A DNA stretch of 64,000 bases from Virgibacillus siamensis (lineage in GTDB: Bacteria; Bacillota; Bacilli; Bacillales; Amphibacillaceae). Made by a program: the position numbers and the translations under genes. Within the stretch, counting starts at the first letter, position 1, and every line of letters starts with the position of its first letter. The notes under the pieces were generated by a model. The model saw only the letters and a program-made list of their open reading frames with translations, made no database searches and was not told where the DNA came from. Positions 49,549 to 57,772 of this stretch are shown here, piece by piece. The DNA lies in assembly GCF_900162695.1 (NCBI RefSeq), contig NZ_FUIH01000006.1, positions 1-64,000 on the forward strand, read 5' to 3'.

Positions 49549-50148
49549 TTAGCTCCTGTACCATTGTGCAGCAGCTTGAACTTCACTTGGGGTTAATTGG
49601 TGTCCCCTGTTCTCCCAGTGTAGTTCAACATTGGCGTCTGCATTTTCAAGCAATGTTTTCAAATCCTCTGATTCTTGTGGTGAACAGATTGGATCGTTTG
49701 TTCCTGCTCCGATAAAGATACGCTTTCCTGACAGGTCAGGAAGCTCAATGCCGCGGCGTGGAACCATTGGATGATGCAAAATGGCGCCTTTTAAGGCATC
49801 CTCATAATGAAACAGCAGACTTCCGGCAATATTGGCACCATTGGAATAGCCGATTGCTACTATATTGTTCCTGTCGAAATCATATTGCTCTGCAGCTTCA
49901 TTCAGAAATTCATATAATTCCTTCGTTCTCTTGATGAGATCTTCTTCATCAAAGATCCCTTCCGCTAGTCTCTTAAAAAACCGCGGCATGCCATTTTCCG
50001 AAACGCTTCCGCGAACACTTAGCACACTTGCGTCTTTGTCGATAGCTTCAGCCAGCGGGAGCAAGTCCTGTTCAGTCCCTCCTGTGCCATGAAGCAGGAG
50101 AAATGTTGGTTTCGTTGCATCATTGCCTTGTTGAAAAATATGTTTCAT
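49549..50148 (-). CDS. mhqD: Carboxylesterase MhqD (alpha/beta hydrolase)
   Basis: 199 residues. Oxyanion/His-Gly motif LLLHGTGGTEQDLLPLAEAI near residues 17-36, nucleophile elbow IGYSNGANIAGSLL (Ser near 100), acid in GAGTNDPICSPQES (Asp near 150) and His in ENRGHQLTPSEV near 183. In B. subtilis mhqD lies with a ring-cleaving dioxygenase gene in the MhqR regulon and is induced by hydroquinones. Here it follows mhqR by 18 bp. A GGAGCG site precedes the ATG. Confidence 0.87.
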   Translation of the reverse strand: MKHIFQQGNDATKPTFLLLHGTGGTEQDLLPLAEAIDKDASVLSVRGSVSENGMPRFFKRLAEGIFDEEDLIKRTKELYEFLNEAAEQYDFDRNNIVAIGYSNGANIAGSLLFHYEDALKGAILHHPMVPRRGIELPDLSGKRIFIGAGTNDPICSPQESEDLKTLLENADANVELHWENRGHQLTPSEVQAAAQWYRS

Positions 50149-50166
50149 GATTGATTACGCTCCTTT

Positions 50167-50598
50167 TTATTGCTCTTTTTGCTGTAAGCCGACTTGTTTT
50201 AAAATCCTGATCATCGATTCCTTTTCCTTGGTATTAATTACATCAAAAATCTGTTCGATTACTTCCTGGTGTTTCGGGAATATTTCGTCCATCAGTTTTT
50301 CGCCTTTACTTGTCAGGTACACATGAATTACTCTGCGGTCTTTATGGTCGGGTTTCCGATCAAGCAAACCTCTTTCATATAGTTTATTAACGACATATGT
50401 CATGGATCCGCTCTTGATTAAAACTGCATCACAAATTTGGTTAACAGTGAGTTTTCCTTTATGGTAAAGTGCTTCCAAAATGGAGAATTCCGTAGTGCTG
50501 ATCCCATGGCTTTTAATATCCTTCTTAATCTGTTCTTCAACCGTTTTTGAAGCTTTCATCAGCACAACAAAAGCTTTCAACGATAAATTTTCACGCAT
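50167..50598 (-). CDS. mhqR: MarR-type quinone-sensing repressor MhqR
   Basis: 143 residues starting MRENLSLKAFVVLMKASKTV. Winged helix: STTEFSILEALYHKGKLTVNQICDAVLIKSGSMTYVVNKLYERGL with the wing DRKPDHKDRRVIHVYLTSKG. Start set at ATG 50598 after AGGGGATGG; the TTG at 50616 is less likely. Its own promoter carries the same 18-bp box found before mhqO, so it is autoregulated and represses mhqRD and mhqO. Confidence 0.87.
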   Translation of the reverse strand: MRENLSLKAFVVLMKASKTVEEQIKKDIKSHGISTTEFSILEALYHKGKLTVNQICDAVLIKSGSMTYVVNKLYERGLLDRKPDHKDRRVIHVYLTSKGEKLMDEIFPKHQEVIEQIFDVINTKEKESMIRILKQVGLQQKEQ

Positions 50599-50620
50599 AG
50601 CACCATCCCCTGGCAATGTT

Positions 50621-50667
50621 TATTTTGAATTCAAGATAATGATAATAGAACTCACCAAAATAGTCAA
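50621..50667 (-). promoter_or_regulatory. mhqRD promoter with MhqR-type operator
   Basis: Minus-strand TTGACT (50667-50662), 17 bp, TATCAT (50644-50639), directly followed by the 18-bp box (50638-50621), which reads TATTTTGAATTCAAGATA on the plus strand. It is base-for-base the mhqO operator. Confidence 0.87.
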
Positions 50668-50742
50668 GCTATTCGACAGGTGACAGGCACCACATGGATT
50701 TTTTTGGAAAATCTTGCGTGCGATGGCTTTCAAGAAAAAAAG

Positions 50743-51309
50743 TTAGTGGGTGGTGTTTTGTATATGCCTGTTCACTTTGTTTGGATGCGTATGGAAATCA
50801 CTAAGTTTTCCACGATAAACCAATTGAAACCCTGCTACTTGCGGCAAGTCATGTGGTGTAACAAGGGAAGGCGGTTTCGGAAATGTTGTGACCCCGCATT
50901 CTGCCAAAACGGTAGCGATGAATTGAGAACAGAAAAAGGCGTTCTCTCTATTGAAACGGATACGTAAGATAATCGCAAATAATCCAAGCAGGTTATATCG
51001 ATATTGATCTTGTTGTTCCTTGATTTTCTGGATATAGTTTATCATCTTTTCACACTGTTCTGCAGGAATGGACCGGCTGTAAATGGCACAGTCAGCCTCC
51101 CGCATCAGGTTGTCATGTATATTTTCTTTTACAAAGCCGCCAATGAAAGGGTTATGGATATTCTTTCTTCCAAAACTGTATAATTCTGTCAATGTGCCGT
51201 CAAATGCAATTGACGCATGATTGAATGGATTTTTCGTGTAGAGTTTTATTGTTTTTGTAAAAAGTGTCCCCGTATCAGTCAGCAGCAAATAGATTTCCTT
51301 TTTTTCCAT
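50743..51309 (-). CDS. Permuted papain-like (YiiX/NlpC-P60 superfamily) protein
   Basis: 188 residues. PFNHASIAFDGTLTELYSFG near residues 28-47 provides the His of a permuted papain-like site, and NAFFCSQFIATVLAECGV near 120-137 the nucleophilic Cys; this order (His before Cys) is that of the YiiX group. No signal peptide. Members hydrolyse amide or thioester bonds of lipids or peptides; the substrate here is unknown. The C-terminal tail ends in a His-rich segment. Single gene. Confidence 0.7.
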   Translation of the reverse strand: MEKKEIYLLLTDTGTLFTKTIKLYTKNPFNHASIAFDGTLTELYSFGRKNIHNPFIGGFVKENIHDNLMREADCAIYSRSIPAEQCEKMINYIQKIKEQQDQYRYNLLGLFAIILRIRFNRENAFFCSQFIATVLAECGVTTFPKPPSLVTPHDLPQVAGFQLVYRGKLSDFHTHPNKVNRHIQNTTH

Positions 51310-51695
51310 CAGGAATCTCCCTCACCATTTTTAGTAGTATATTCATCGTAAACGCAATGTGCGAGGGATGTAAGCAACCACAGCTATATTTTTGTCTAGG
51401 GCCTGAGGCGTATTCAGCAGGGGTAAAGGTACACCTGAAATCTGTCAAAAATATGCAGCAAAAAAAAACCCGGATTCCTCTTTATAGGAAATCGAGTTTT
51501 ATCTTTTCACAATGGGTTCTTATGATGAATAGGATAAAAAAAATAAACTTTTATCCTAACCTGACAATAGACAGCTAATTACGAATTCAATGATATATTA
51601 TTTCACAAAATTTTGGAGAGGTAAGGAGTCTCCCACAGTGTTTCCCGTTGTCACCTTTGAGGAGCCCCTACCTCTTTTTTACACCAACCTAAATA
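51310..51695. other. Intergenic stretch with two terminator-like hairpins
   Basis: A hairpin at about 51465-51500 (AAAACCCGGATTCCT with AGGAAATCGAGTTTT, two mismatches) is followed by ATCTTTT. A second, at 51617-51675, has AGAGGTA/TACCTCT outer arms plus an inner GGAG/CTCC-type stem and a following TTTTTT on the plus strand. No gene with a ribosome binding site lies between them. The second hairpin also closes the minus-strand cotX gene. Confidence 0.5.
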
Positions 51696-52268
51696 TTACA
51701 GGACACCAATTCTAACAACCAATGCAATTAATACTTGCAGTGCAATTTGAGCATTTACTGCAACATCTGTATCACTAGTGGATACATTTACACCGCGTGA
51801 ATTTTGGATATAAGTTTGTTGTCTATTCACCTGGCTGGTTTTTAATTTGGAAGTTAGTTCCTGCGTTATTGTCTCTACTTTATCACTATCTGCAATTGAT
51901 ACGCTAATAACCAAAGCAATTGCGGCTTGAATGGCAACCTGAATATTTACTGCTGCCTGAGTATCAGTTGTATCTACTTCAACATCACATGAGTCTTTAA
52001 TAACAATTGAATCAAAGGATTGTTGAACATTATTTAAAGTTGCATCTGGTTGCTGCGTAATATCTGCGTTATTATCAAAAGGATGACACATGGTTGGGTC
52101 CAGAGCATTCCACTCCTTTGGACACGAATCTTGCTGATGGCACGAACATGATTCTGGCTGTTGACAATTACACGTTTCCGGCATTGCACAGTGATGTGAT
52201 TTTGATTGAGCCTTCCGCTTTTCTATCACATATGATCTGCTGCGGTTATCATAACCTGATTTTGACAT
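51696..52268 (-). CDS. cotX: Spore coat protein CotX-like, two-domain
   Basis: 190 residues. The N-terminal 60 residues are rich in Cys, Gln and His (CNCQQPESCSCHQQDSC), typical of insoluble coat proteins. Two copies of the CotX/CotV domain follow: DVEVDTTDTQAAVNIQVAIQ at about 93-112 and VNVSTSDTDVAVNAQIALQV at about 158-177, each ending in a hydrophobic Ala/Ile/Leu/Val strand. ATG at 52268 follows AAGGAGGTGA. A SigK-type promoter upstream fits late mother-cell expression in the spore crust. Confidence 0.87.
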   Translation of the reverse strand: MSKSGYDNRSRSYVIEKRKAQSKSHHCAMPETCNCQQPESCSCHQQDSCPKEWNALDPTMCHPFDNNADITQQPDATLNNVQQSFDSIVIKDSCDVEVDTTDTQAAVNIQVAIQAAIALVISVSIADSDKVETITQELTSKLKTSQVNRQQTYIQNSRGVNVSTSDTDVAVNAQIALQVLIALVVRIGVL

Positions 52269-52292
52269 TCTGTGTCTCACCTCCTTGTGGTA

Positions 52293-52319
52293 TATCATAT
52301 GCTGGAAGATTCAAGTAGT
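52293..52319 (-). promoter_or_regulatory. SigK-type promoter of cotX
   Basis: Minus strand: AC (52319-52318), 16 bp, CATATGATA (52301-52293), matching the SigK pattern AC, 16-17 bp, CATANNNTA. Transcription would begin about 17-20 nt before the ATG. Confidence 0.7.
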
Positions 52320-52535
52320 AAGGGTGATTGCCTTAGCATGTACACCTATTTTTATATTGGTCATATGTCAGAGGCTCCCCCTTATAGTGAGGTAAATAGT
52401 GATCTTGTTCGGTGATCATCGCGAAAGTTTATTTTTTATTTGCAGGAATCTTCTTTAGCATGTTCCAGAATGTTAAGCCAAATGTTTAAAAGAGAAGTCC
52501 ATAAAGGTGCGACTGCTCTTATATTTGGATTGATA

Positions 52536-52769
52536 TTATTCTTTTTTAGTCTTATCATTTTTTTTATCTTCACTTTTTTCCGTTTTCTTCTTCTTGGATA
52601 TTGCCTCAACGCTTTCCCGCAGATTTTCGACCATTTTTTTAATTTCTTCTTTTTCTTTTGGGTCAATCTCTTTTTTACCCAGTTCTACTCCGTGTTTCTT
52701 TAATGTTGTACCAACCAGCATATCGATAATTTGATTCGAGATCTTACTAAGATCTTCGCCTTTACTCAC
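52536..52769 (-). CDS. Probable sporulation protein, Lys-rich, possibly frameshifted
   Basis: 77 residues from GTG at 52769, eight bases after GGAGG, starting MSKGEDLSKISNQIIDMLVG. A helical head (QIIDMLVGTTLKKHGVELGKK) precedes a Lys/Glu-rich tail. The frame stops at 52536 just after an A6 run, while the next frame continues (NNINPNIRAVAPLWTSLLNI and LNILEHAKEDSCK) to 52436. The extension looks like real coding sequence, so the gene may be 52436-52769 with a one-base slip. The SigK-type promoter suggests a coat protein. Family not recognised. Confidence 0.6.
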   Translation of the reverse strand: MSKGEDLSKISNQIIDMLVGTTLKKHGVELGKKEIDPKEKEEIKKMVENLRESVEAISKKKKTEKSEDKKNDKTKKE

Positions 52770-52792
52770 GATATACACCTCCTTTTCTCTAA

Positions 52793-52820
52793 TAATGTAT
52801 GTCTGAAATAGAATGAGCGT
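52793..52820 (-). promoter_or_regulatory. SigK-type promoter of the Lys-rich gene
   Basis: Minus strand: AC (52820-52819), 17 bp, CATACATTA (52801-52793), the SigK pattern again, 24 bp before the GTG start at 52769. Confidence 0.7.
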
Positions 52821-53067
52821 GTTATAGATAATAGTCTATTTTTCCCTTCTATTACGAAACAACGTCAGAAAAACTGCCGGTCTGGTAGACAAGTGCCTTT
52901 TTTATGAAAAACCGGACAAATACCGACATTCTTTCATGGATTATTCATAGAATACATGTAAAGGGGGACGTATAAGCCAGCGTCCTCTATCTAAAATTCA
53001 TAGAAAATCAGGGTTTATAAAATATACATCTGTAAGGGATAAAAACTTATAAATGGGGCCGAATAAC

Positions 53068-53331
53068 ATGAAGTATTGGAAAGTTATATGCCATTATGGT
53101 CACGTGGGGAGAAGAAAGGAAATAAGTGTTTCAAGATACTTAGAAACCGATAGCAGTTGTAATGTGATAGATGTATTAAAAATTGTCTCGGAAATGCCCG
53201 GTGTTAAAAAGGGGAAAAATATTATACATTCTATGAAGAAAGCCGAACTCATTAACAAAGAACAATATGAACATGGAAAAAAAGAGGAGGAAAAAAATTT
53301 GTTTCTGCAAAGATTGAGGAATTTCCATTGA
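53068..53331 (+). CDS. Uncharacterised 87-residue basic protein
   Basis: Starts MKYWKVICHYGHVGRRKEIS. A beta-rich head with CHYGHVGRRKEISVSRYLE is followed by VIDVLKIVSEMPGVKKGKN and a charged tail (KEEEKNLFLQRLRNFH). The ribosome binding site (TGGGG) is weak; an ATG at 53053 is the alternative start. A strong bidirectional hairpin follows. I recall similar small proteins in Bacillaceae but no function. Confidence 0.55.
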   Translation: MKYWKVICHYGHVGRRKEISVSRYLETDSSCNVIDVLKIVSEMPGVKKGKNIIHSMKKAELINKEQYEHGKKEEEKNLFLQRLRNFH

Positions 53332-53349
53332 AAAAAATAACATTTATAA

Positions 53350-53386
53350 AATAACTCCAGCGGTAATATACCGCTGGAGTTATTTG
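53350..53386. terminator. Bidirectional terminator
   Basis: AATAACTCCAGCGGTA pairs perfectly with TACCGCTGGAGTTATT around a 3-nt loop; it serves the small gene and convergent phaC. Confidence 0.9.
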
Positions 53387-53397
53387 GTTGAGTAACT

Positions 53398-54432
53398 TTA
53401 GGATCTTTCAGAAAGCCATTCCTCTAAAACATCCGGCATTTTTCCTTTTATAGCTAAAGAAACATGGCCGCCTTTCAGATATTCGTATTGCTTATCTTTA
53501 CTGGTTACTTTATCCATGACCGGTTTGGACATTTCCTCTGGGATTAAACGGTCTTCACTTGTGGTAATTACTAATAAATTGGCTGAAATATTTTTAAGGT
53601 CTACATTTTTTTCTTTTATTTGCAAACCGCCATTGATTAATTTATTGTCTGCAACGATATCGACAAAGTCGCAGAGTGTTTCCCCGGGAAACGGAATATG
53701 GTCATTCGTCCATTGATTAAATTGTTTCCATCTTGCAACATATTGATCATTATAGGATCGTTGGAGCAGTGAAAGATAGTGGGTAAAATAAATTGGAACC
53801 GTTACTAAACGGACACCGGCTTTTATAAAGGGAGCAGGCATCAGCCCCCATGCACGAATTAACGGGTTGAAATCAAAATCACCTTTCTGAACAGCTTGAA
53901 CCCATTTTTCAACAACAGGTGGATGACTCATATCAATTGGTGTCGTCATTAACATTAAATTTTTAATTGGCTCATCAGCAATAGCAGCATATATTGCCGC
54001 TAGCGTTCCACCCATACAATAACCAATCATTGAAACTTCAGATGCACCTGAATGACGCAGACTGCGTTGAACGGCTTTTTGAAGATAGTCCAAAATATAA
54101 TGTTCAAGTTTTAAATCTTTATCTTCATATCTGGGTTCTCCCCAGTCCAGAACATACACGTCATAGCCATTATTGACAAATCCTTCAATTAAACTTGATC
54201 CGGGTGCTAAATCCAAAATATATGCTTGATTTATAAGGGAATAAACATGAAAAACGGGAACGTCATGTTTCTTACAGGGTGAAGGATAATACCATAATAC
54301 GCTTTTATTTTTTTTCCATATTGGTATTCTCTTTGTTACTTCCTGATTTGGGTCCACACTGGATATATTCACGATATTTTTCCAGCGTGCTTTTTCTTTG
54401 TCCTGATTTGTCAAGGTGTCAGCTTTCTTCAT
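53398..54432 (-). CDS. phaC: Class IV polyhydroxyalkanoate synthase subunit PhaC
   Basis: 344 residues, short as in class III/IV synthases (about 360). Lipase-like box MIGYCMGGT with nucleophile Cys139; Asp294 in ITTSEDRLIPEE and His323 in KGGHVSLAI complete the triad; VLDWGEPRYEDKDL and PIYFTHYLSLLQRSY are further conserved blocks. It polymerises 3-hydroxyacyl-CoA into storage polyester and needs PhaR. It is the last gene of phaB-phaR-phaC, 5 bp after phaR; its ribosome binding site AAAGGGGTGA lies in the phaR end. Confidence 0.93.
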   Translation of the reverse strand: MKKADTLTNQDKEKARWKNIVNISSVDPNQEVTKRIPIWKKNKSVLWYYPSPCKKHDVPVFHVYSLINQAYILDLAPGSSLIEGFVNNGYDVYVLDWGEPRYEDKDLKLEHYILDYLQKAVQRSLRHSGASEVSMIGYCMGGTLAAIYAAIADEPIKNLMLMTTPIDMSHPPVVEKWVQAVQKGDFDFNPLIRAWGLMPAPFIKAGVRLVTVPIYFTHYLSLLQRSYNDQYVARWKQFNQWTNDHIPFPGETLCDFVDIVADNKLINGGLQIKEKNVDLKNISANLLVITTSEDRLIPEEMSKPVMDKVTSKDKQYEYLKGGHVSLAIKGKMPDVLEEWLSERS

Positions 54433-54437
54433 TCATT

Positions 54438-54905
54438 TCACCCCTTTATATCCCAGCTGATTTCCGAGATGATATCGTTGATCAGGCGCTCTTTTTCAAG
54501 TTTTTCCATTCGAGCTGTCCATTCACTGGTTTGAGATAACATATCCAATAATTTTTTATTCAGGTCGATTAATTGCCAGTTTTGCTCCTCCAACGCATCC
54601 ATTTTTTCCTGTGTTTCAATTACCAATTTAGTGGTGCTTGCCAAATCATCTTTGGTGGGGATATTCATCAAACTGGAGAATACCTCTGAATTCTCTTTTA
54701 ATTTCGTAATAAGTTGGGTGAGGAATGGAGTAACAAGGGATGAAAGTTCGATTAATTTATTGTTTGAAATAGACTCCTGAATAGTTTCATTGACTTGCGT
54801 TTCGATTTCCACGCCTTTATCTTTTAAAGACTTATACAGATCATCCAGATCCAATTCTTTCAGTAGATCTTCATTTAGTTCAATGTTAAACTCAGAGGGT
54901 TTCAT
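54438..54905 (-). CDS. phaR: Polyhydroxyalkanoate synthase subunit PhaR
   Basis: 155 residues, almost wholly helical. Coiled-coil heptads are seen in LVIETQEKMDALEEQNWQLID and LLDMLSQTSEWTARMEKLEKE. Position directly upstream of phaC and the Glu/Lys-rich, cysteine-free composition fit PhaR, the obligate partner of class IV PhaC in Bacillus. It overlaps the reductase gene by 14 bp, so translation is coupled. Confidence 0.85.
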   Translation of the reverse strand: MKPSEFNIELNEDLLKELDLDDLYKSLKDKGVEIETQVNETIQESISNNKLIELSSLVTPFLTQLITKLKENSEVFSSLMNIPTKDDLASTTKLVIETQEKMDALEEQNWQLIDLNKKLLDMLSQTSEWTARMEKLEKERLINDIISEISWDIKG

Positions 54906-55659
54906 TTAGACCACCATCCACAACCAGGGTATGACCTGTCACATAATTGGAGGCATCAGCACTTAGGAATACCGCAGTTCCTTTCAGGTCTTCCTCGGAA
55001 CCGAATCTGCCTGAAGGAATCCTCTCAAGTAAAGGCTCCCTGACATGACTTAACCCTTCTGTTAACTTTGTTAGAAATAATCCGGGAGCGATGGCATTTA
55101 CTTGTACATTATATGGTGCAAGTTTTGCCGCTAAATCTTTTGTCATGGCAATTACAGCTCCTTTGCTTGTTGAGTAAGCCCATGCATTCATAAAAGAAGC
55201 TGGCTGCCCCTTCATTCCTGCTACGGAAGCAATGTTGATAATTTTTCCGGATTTTTGTTTGGTCATTAATTTACCGACTTCCTTCGAAAATAAAAAGGTT
55301 CCCTTCACATTGACCCCCATGACCTTATCCCATTTATCAGCTGGTGTATCAAACAATGGGGCCATCCATGAGGTTCCGCTGTTGTTAATTAAAATATCGA
55401 TGTTTCCAAACTGTTTCTGTGTTTTATCGATGACATTTTGAATATCTTCCATTTTTGTTATATCACAAGTTAACGCAAGCGAGTCTGTGCCCATTTCTTT
55501 GATTTGATCACTTGTCTTCTGGCACATTTCAATTTTTCGGGAACATACGATGACATTTGCGCCTGCTTCCGCCAGAGCAATAGCCATTTGTTTACCCAAA
55601 CCGGATCCGCCACCGGTAACGATGGCTGTCTTGTTGGTTAGATCGAATAAATTTGACAT
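54892..55659 (-). CDS. phaB: SDR-family acetoacetyl-CoA reductase-like PhaB
   Basis: 255 residues of the short-chain dehydrogenase family: VTGGGSGLGKQMAIAL near residues 14-29 (cofactor), LINNSGTSW near 88-96, catalytic Ser in NIASVAG, Tyr-x3-Lys in YSTSKGAV near 160, and GRFGSEEDLKGTAVFL. SNYVTGHTLVVDGG ends the domain. The operon position makes acetoacetyl-CoA reduction to 3-hydroxybutyryl-CoA likely; the sequence alone would also allow a gluconate 5-dehydrogenase-like enzyme. Second ATG (55659) chosen, 7 nt after AAAGGAG. Confidence 0.8.
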   Translation of the reverse strand: MSNLFDLTNKTAIVTGGGSGLGKQMAIALAEAGANVIVCSRKIEMCQKTSDQIKEMGTDSLALTCDITKMEDIQNVIDKTQKQFGNIDILINNSGTSWMAPLFDTPADKWDKVMGVNVKGTFLFSKEVGKLMTKQKSGKIINIASVAGMKGQPASFMNAWAYSTSKGAVIAMTKDLAAKLAPYNVQVNAIAPGLFLTKLTEGLSHVREPLLERIPSGRFGSEEDLKGTAVFLSADASNYVTGHTLVVDGGLNETL

Positions 55660-56074
55660 CATTTTCTCCTTTCAAACGTGTTTTATATTAATTTCAAAGT
55701 AATGGAAAAGTAGTTTGTGTCTCATTGGATTCTCTGACATTTGGATGTTTGCATTCCACACCGGATCAGTATCTTTACCCTTGGATTACTACACTTCCCA
55801 ACACTTTTTAAATACTTTCTCTCACATTTTATTAATTGACAGTGTATTGATGTAGTTCAAAGACATAGATTGCAAGAATATATACTATTAACCTGGTCTA
55901 CCGTAACAGATTGTTGAAAAATCAACCGTTGCCCTTTGTATTTGCCCTTACAATCTATTGATTAGTACATACTGTGTAACATAAGGTTTTTTATAAATAG
56001 ACCGGATTATCATAGAGATAAATGCTGGTTTTGCTGAAAAAGCCTTAAATATGACCAGGGGGGGTGTAATTCAT
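55660..56074. other. Intergenic region between phaB and the divergent small gene
   Basis: About 415 bp with no frame that has a ribosome binding site. It must hold the minus-strand promoter of the pha operon and the plus-strand promoter of the gene at 56075. I found no pair of hexamers there that I would defend, and no riboswitch pattern. Confidence 0.5.
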
Positions 56075-56344
56075 ATGTGTACAGCATCAAATGTAGGTGC
56101 CATGCAAACGCCAGAAGAATTTTGCGGTACGGATCCGTTAATTTGTTTATATGTTCCGCCTGTCACACTCAATATTCTGGGGGTAACCCTAAAAGTTCAA
56201 TTGCCTGGCTTCAGTGTGTCCGCAGATCTCGGATCAGGGGTTATCAGTGAAATACTGGAACTTCTTATCTCACTGCTTCAGGCTATTCTGGATGCGATTA
56301 GCGGTGCGCTGACTGGTTCAAGCTCTGCTAAAACACAAGACTAG
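56075..56344 (+). CDS. Uncharacterised 89-residue hydrophobic protein
   Basis: Starts MCTASNVGAMQTPEEFCGTD. It has three cysteines in the first 25 residues, a beta-like stretch (LYVPPVTLNILGVTLKVQLPG) and a strongly amphipathic C-terminal helix (ISEILELLISLLQAILDAIS) with a Ser/Thr tail. ATG at 56075 follows AGGGGGGGTG. A terminator overlaps its 3' end. It is divergent from the pha operon, so a granule-associated or spore-surface role is possible but unproven. Family not recognised. Confidence 0.55.
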   Translation: MCTASNVGAMQTPEEFCGTDPLICLYVPPVTLNILGVTLKVQLPGFSVSADLGSGVISEILELLISLLQAILDAISGALTGSSSAKTQD

Positions 56345-56383
56345 TAAAAACGTCATTCCACTTGTGAACGATACTAGTCTTTT
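56337..56383 (+). terminator. Terminator of the small hydrophobic protein gene
   Basis: AAGACTAGT (56337-56345) pairs with ACTAGTCTT (56373-56381), followed by TT; the stop codon is in the left arm. Confidence 0.65.
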
Positions 56384-56502
56384 AAAATGCTTCCAATACG
56401 TTCACGTCGAATATTGGGATACACCGTCCCTTTATGTAACGGAGTTCCAACAAAGTTGTCACATCATTTTAGTTCCGCCTTAATTTTGCACCAACGAATT
56501 AG

Positions 56503-56533
56503 AAAAGCCACACAAACTTGTGTGGCTTTCTTT
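56503..56533. terminator. Terminator downstream of cvfC
   Basis: AAAGCCACACAA (56504-56515) pairs with TTGTGTGGCTTT (56518-56529). On the minus strand it directly follows the cvfC stop and is followed by TCT; on the plus strand by CTTTC. Confidence 0.8.
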
Positions 56534-56539
56534 CGTTCA

Positions 56540-57679
56540 TTATTGTTTCTTTGCGGCTTGGGTCATCTGGTGCCAGATGGAACCTTTTGCTTCTTTGCCC
56601 CCCTCGATACGGGCTAGTGCCATTTTCACCTGCATGCGTACTTCGAATTCCGGATCTTCCAGTGCTTTATGAAGTGCCGGAATCGCTGTTTCATCGCCGA
56701 CTTCATACAAATACATCGCCGCCCGCCAGCGGACAAGCCGGTTTTTATCTGTAAGTGCTTCGATCATTTCCGGTATTGCTTCGGTAAAGCCGAGGTCTGA
56801 CAAGCAGTCTCCGGCAGTACGTCTGACATTCACCGCTTTATCCTTTAATGCTTTATACAAAAAAGGAAGCACTTCTTTCTCTTCAATCATTCCCAAATAA
56901 GCAGTTGCCAGCCTGCGAACAGACCCCTTAGGATCATCGAGTGCTTTGTCCAGGACAGGGAAATCTTCCATGCTTGGATCCATTCTGTCCAATGCTGCAT
57001 ATCGGTCTTTCCAGTCGGGGGCATCGAGCATTTCTAATGTAACTTTCTTCCATGGGGAGTGTGCTTGTTCTTCCGGTGCAGCATTGCTCTTGGCAAGTTC
57101 CACCAGTTCGGCAACCCGATTCGAATCATAACTTGCATCGATTTCATTGACCACATCCTGGCCAATTTCCTCTAGATCTCCATATCGTGGTCCCTGTTCC
57201 ACCCATTTTCGTTCCATTAACATATTATCGGATACAACAGATGCTTCCATCACCGCATCCATAAACCTGTCAGGCAGACCAAAGCGGTGTTCTTTGTCAC
57301 CATCTTCCAGTTTTACCTGCATCGGGATATTCCGGAATTTCTGAATAAATACGTTGATTTCACCAAAATGCTCATCGACTGATTTAGACTTGTCAACGGC
57401 TTCATCCGGATTCTCCTCGGTGGAGCCGAGCACCTCCCGCACTTCCGGCAGAATTTCCTCCCATGGAACACGGGCGTGGCGCTCAAGGGCGATGAAGTCA
57501 ATTACACGATACAATCCTTTCACCCCGTTAATGTTAAAAAGTTCCTGCACATAATCAGGTGCATTGGTAAGGTCAGTATCAACTTTATAGTTTTCAGTCT
57601 TTCCGTCAGCCAACGGTTCATCCACATTAATTTTCATGGAGTATGGACTCGGAGTTGGCTCGATAGACGTAATTTTCAA
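56540..57679 (-). CDS. Conserved virulence factor C (CvfC/YpgR): Nfu-like plus HEAT repeats
   Basis: 379 residues. The N-terminal 90 residues resemble the NifU N-terminal scaffold domain (MKITSIEPTPSPYSMKINVD, NGVKGLYRVIDFIALERHA). The C-terminal half holds HEAT-like repeats: DDPKGSVRRLATAYLGMIEEK, DKAVNVRRTAGDCLSDLG, DKNRLVRWRAAMYLYEVGDE and DPEFEVRMQVKMALARIEGG. TTG at 57679 is chosen, eight bases after AAGGAG, because the GTG at 57688 abuts that site and homologues start MKI. The staphylococcal homologue affects virulence; the molecular role is unknown. Confidence 0.83.
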   Translation of the reverse strand: MKITSIEPTPSPYSMKINVDEPLADGKTENYKVDTDLTNAPDYVQELFNINGVKGLYRVIDFIALERHARVPWEEILPEVREVLGSTEENPDEAVDKSKSVDEHFGEINVFIQKFRNIPMQVKLEDGDKEHRFGLPDRFMDAVMEASVVSDNMLMERKWVEQGPRYGDLEEIGQDVVNEIDASYDSNRVAELVELAKSNAAPEEQAHSPWKKVTLEMLDAPDWKDRYAALDRMDPSMEDFPVLDKALDDPKGSVRRLATAYLGMIEEKEVLPFLYKALKDKAVNVRRTAGDCLSDLGFTEAIPEMIEALTDKNRLVRWRAAMYLYEVGDETAIPALHKALEDPEFEVRMQVKMALARIEGGKEAKGSIWHQMTQAAKKQ

Positions 57680-57772
57680 TGTAAACACTCCTTCTCTAAA
57701 CGGATTCCACTATGATGATTTTAACATATTCAGCTATTTTTACAGAAAAAGCACCAGTTGTTGTACTTCAGA

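Noticed and set aside
52436..52703. Plus-strand frame of 87 residues rich in Phe and Leu
   Set aside because: It is the complement of the Lys-rich minus-strand gene (AAA read as TTT) and has no ribosome binding site.
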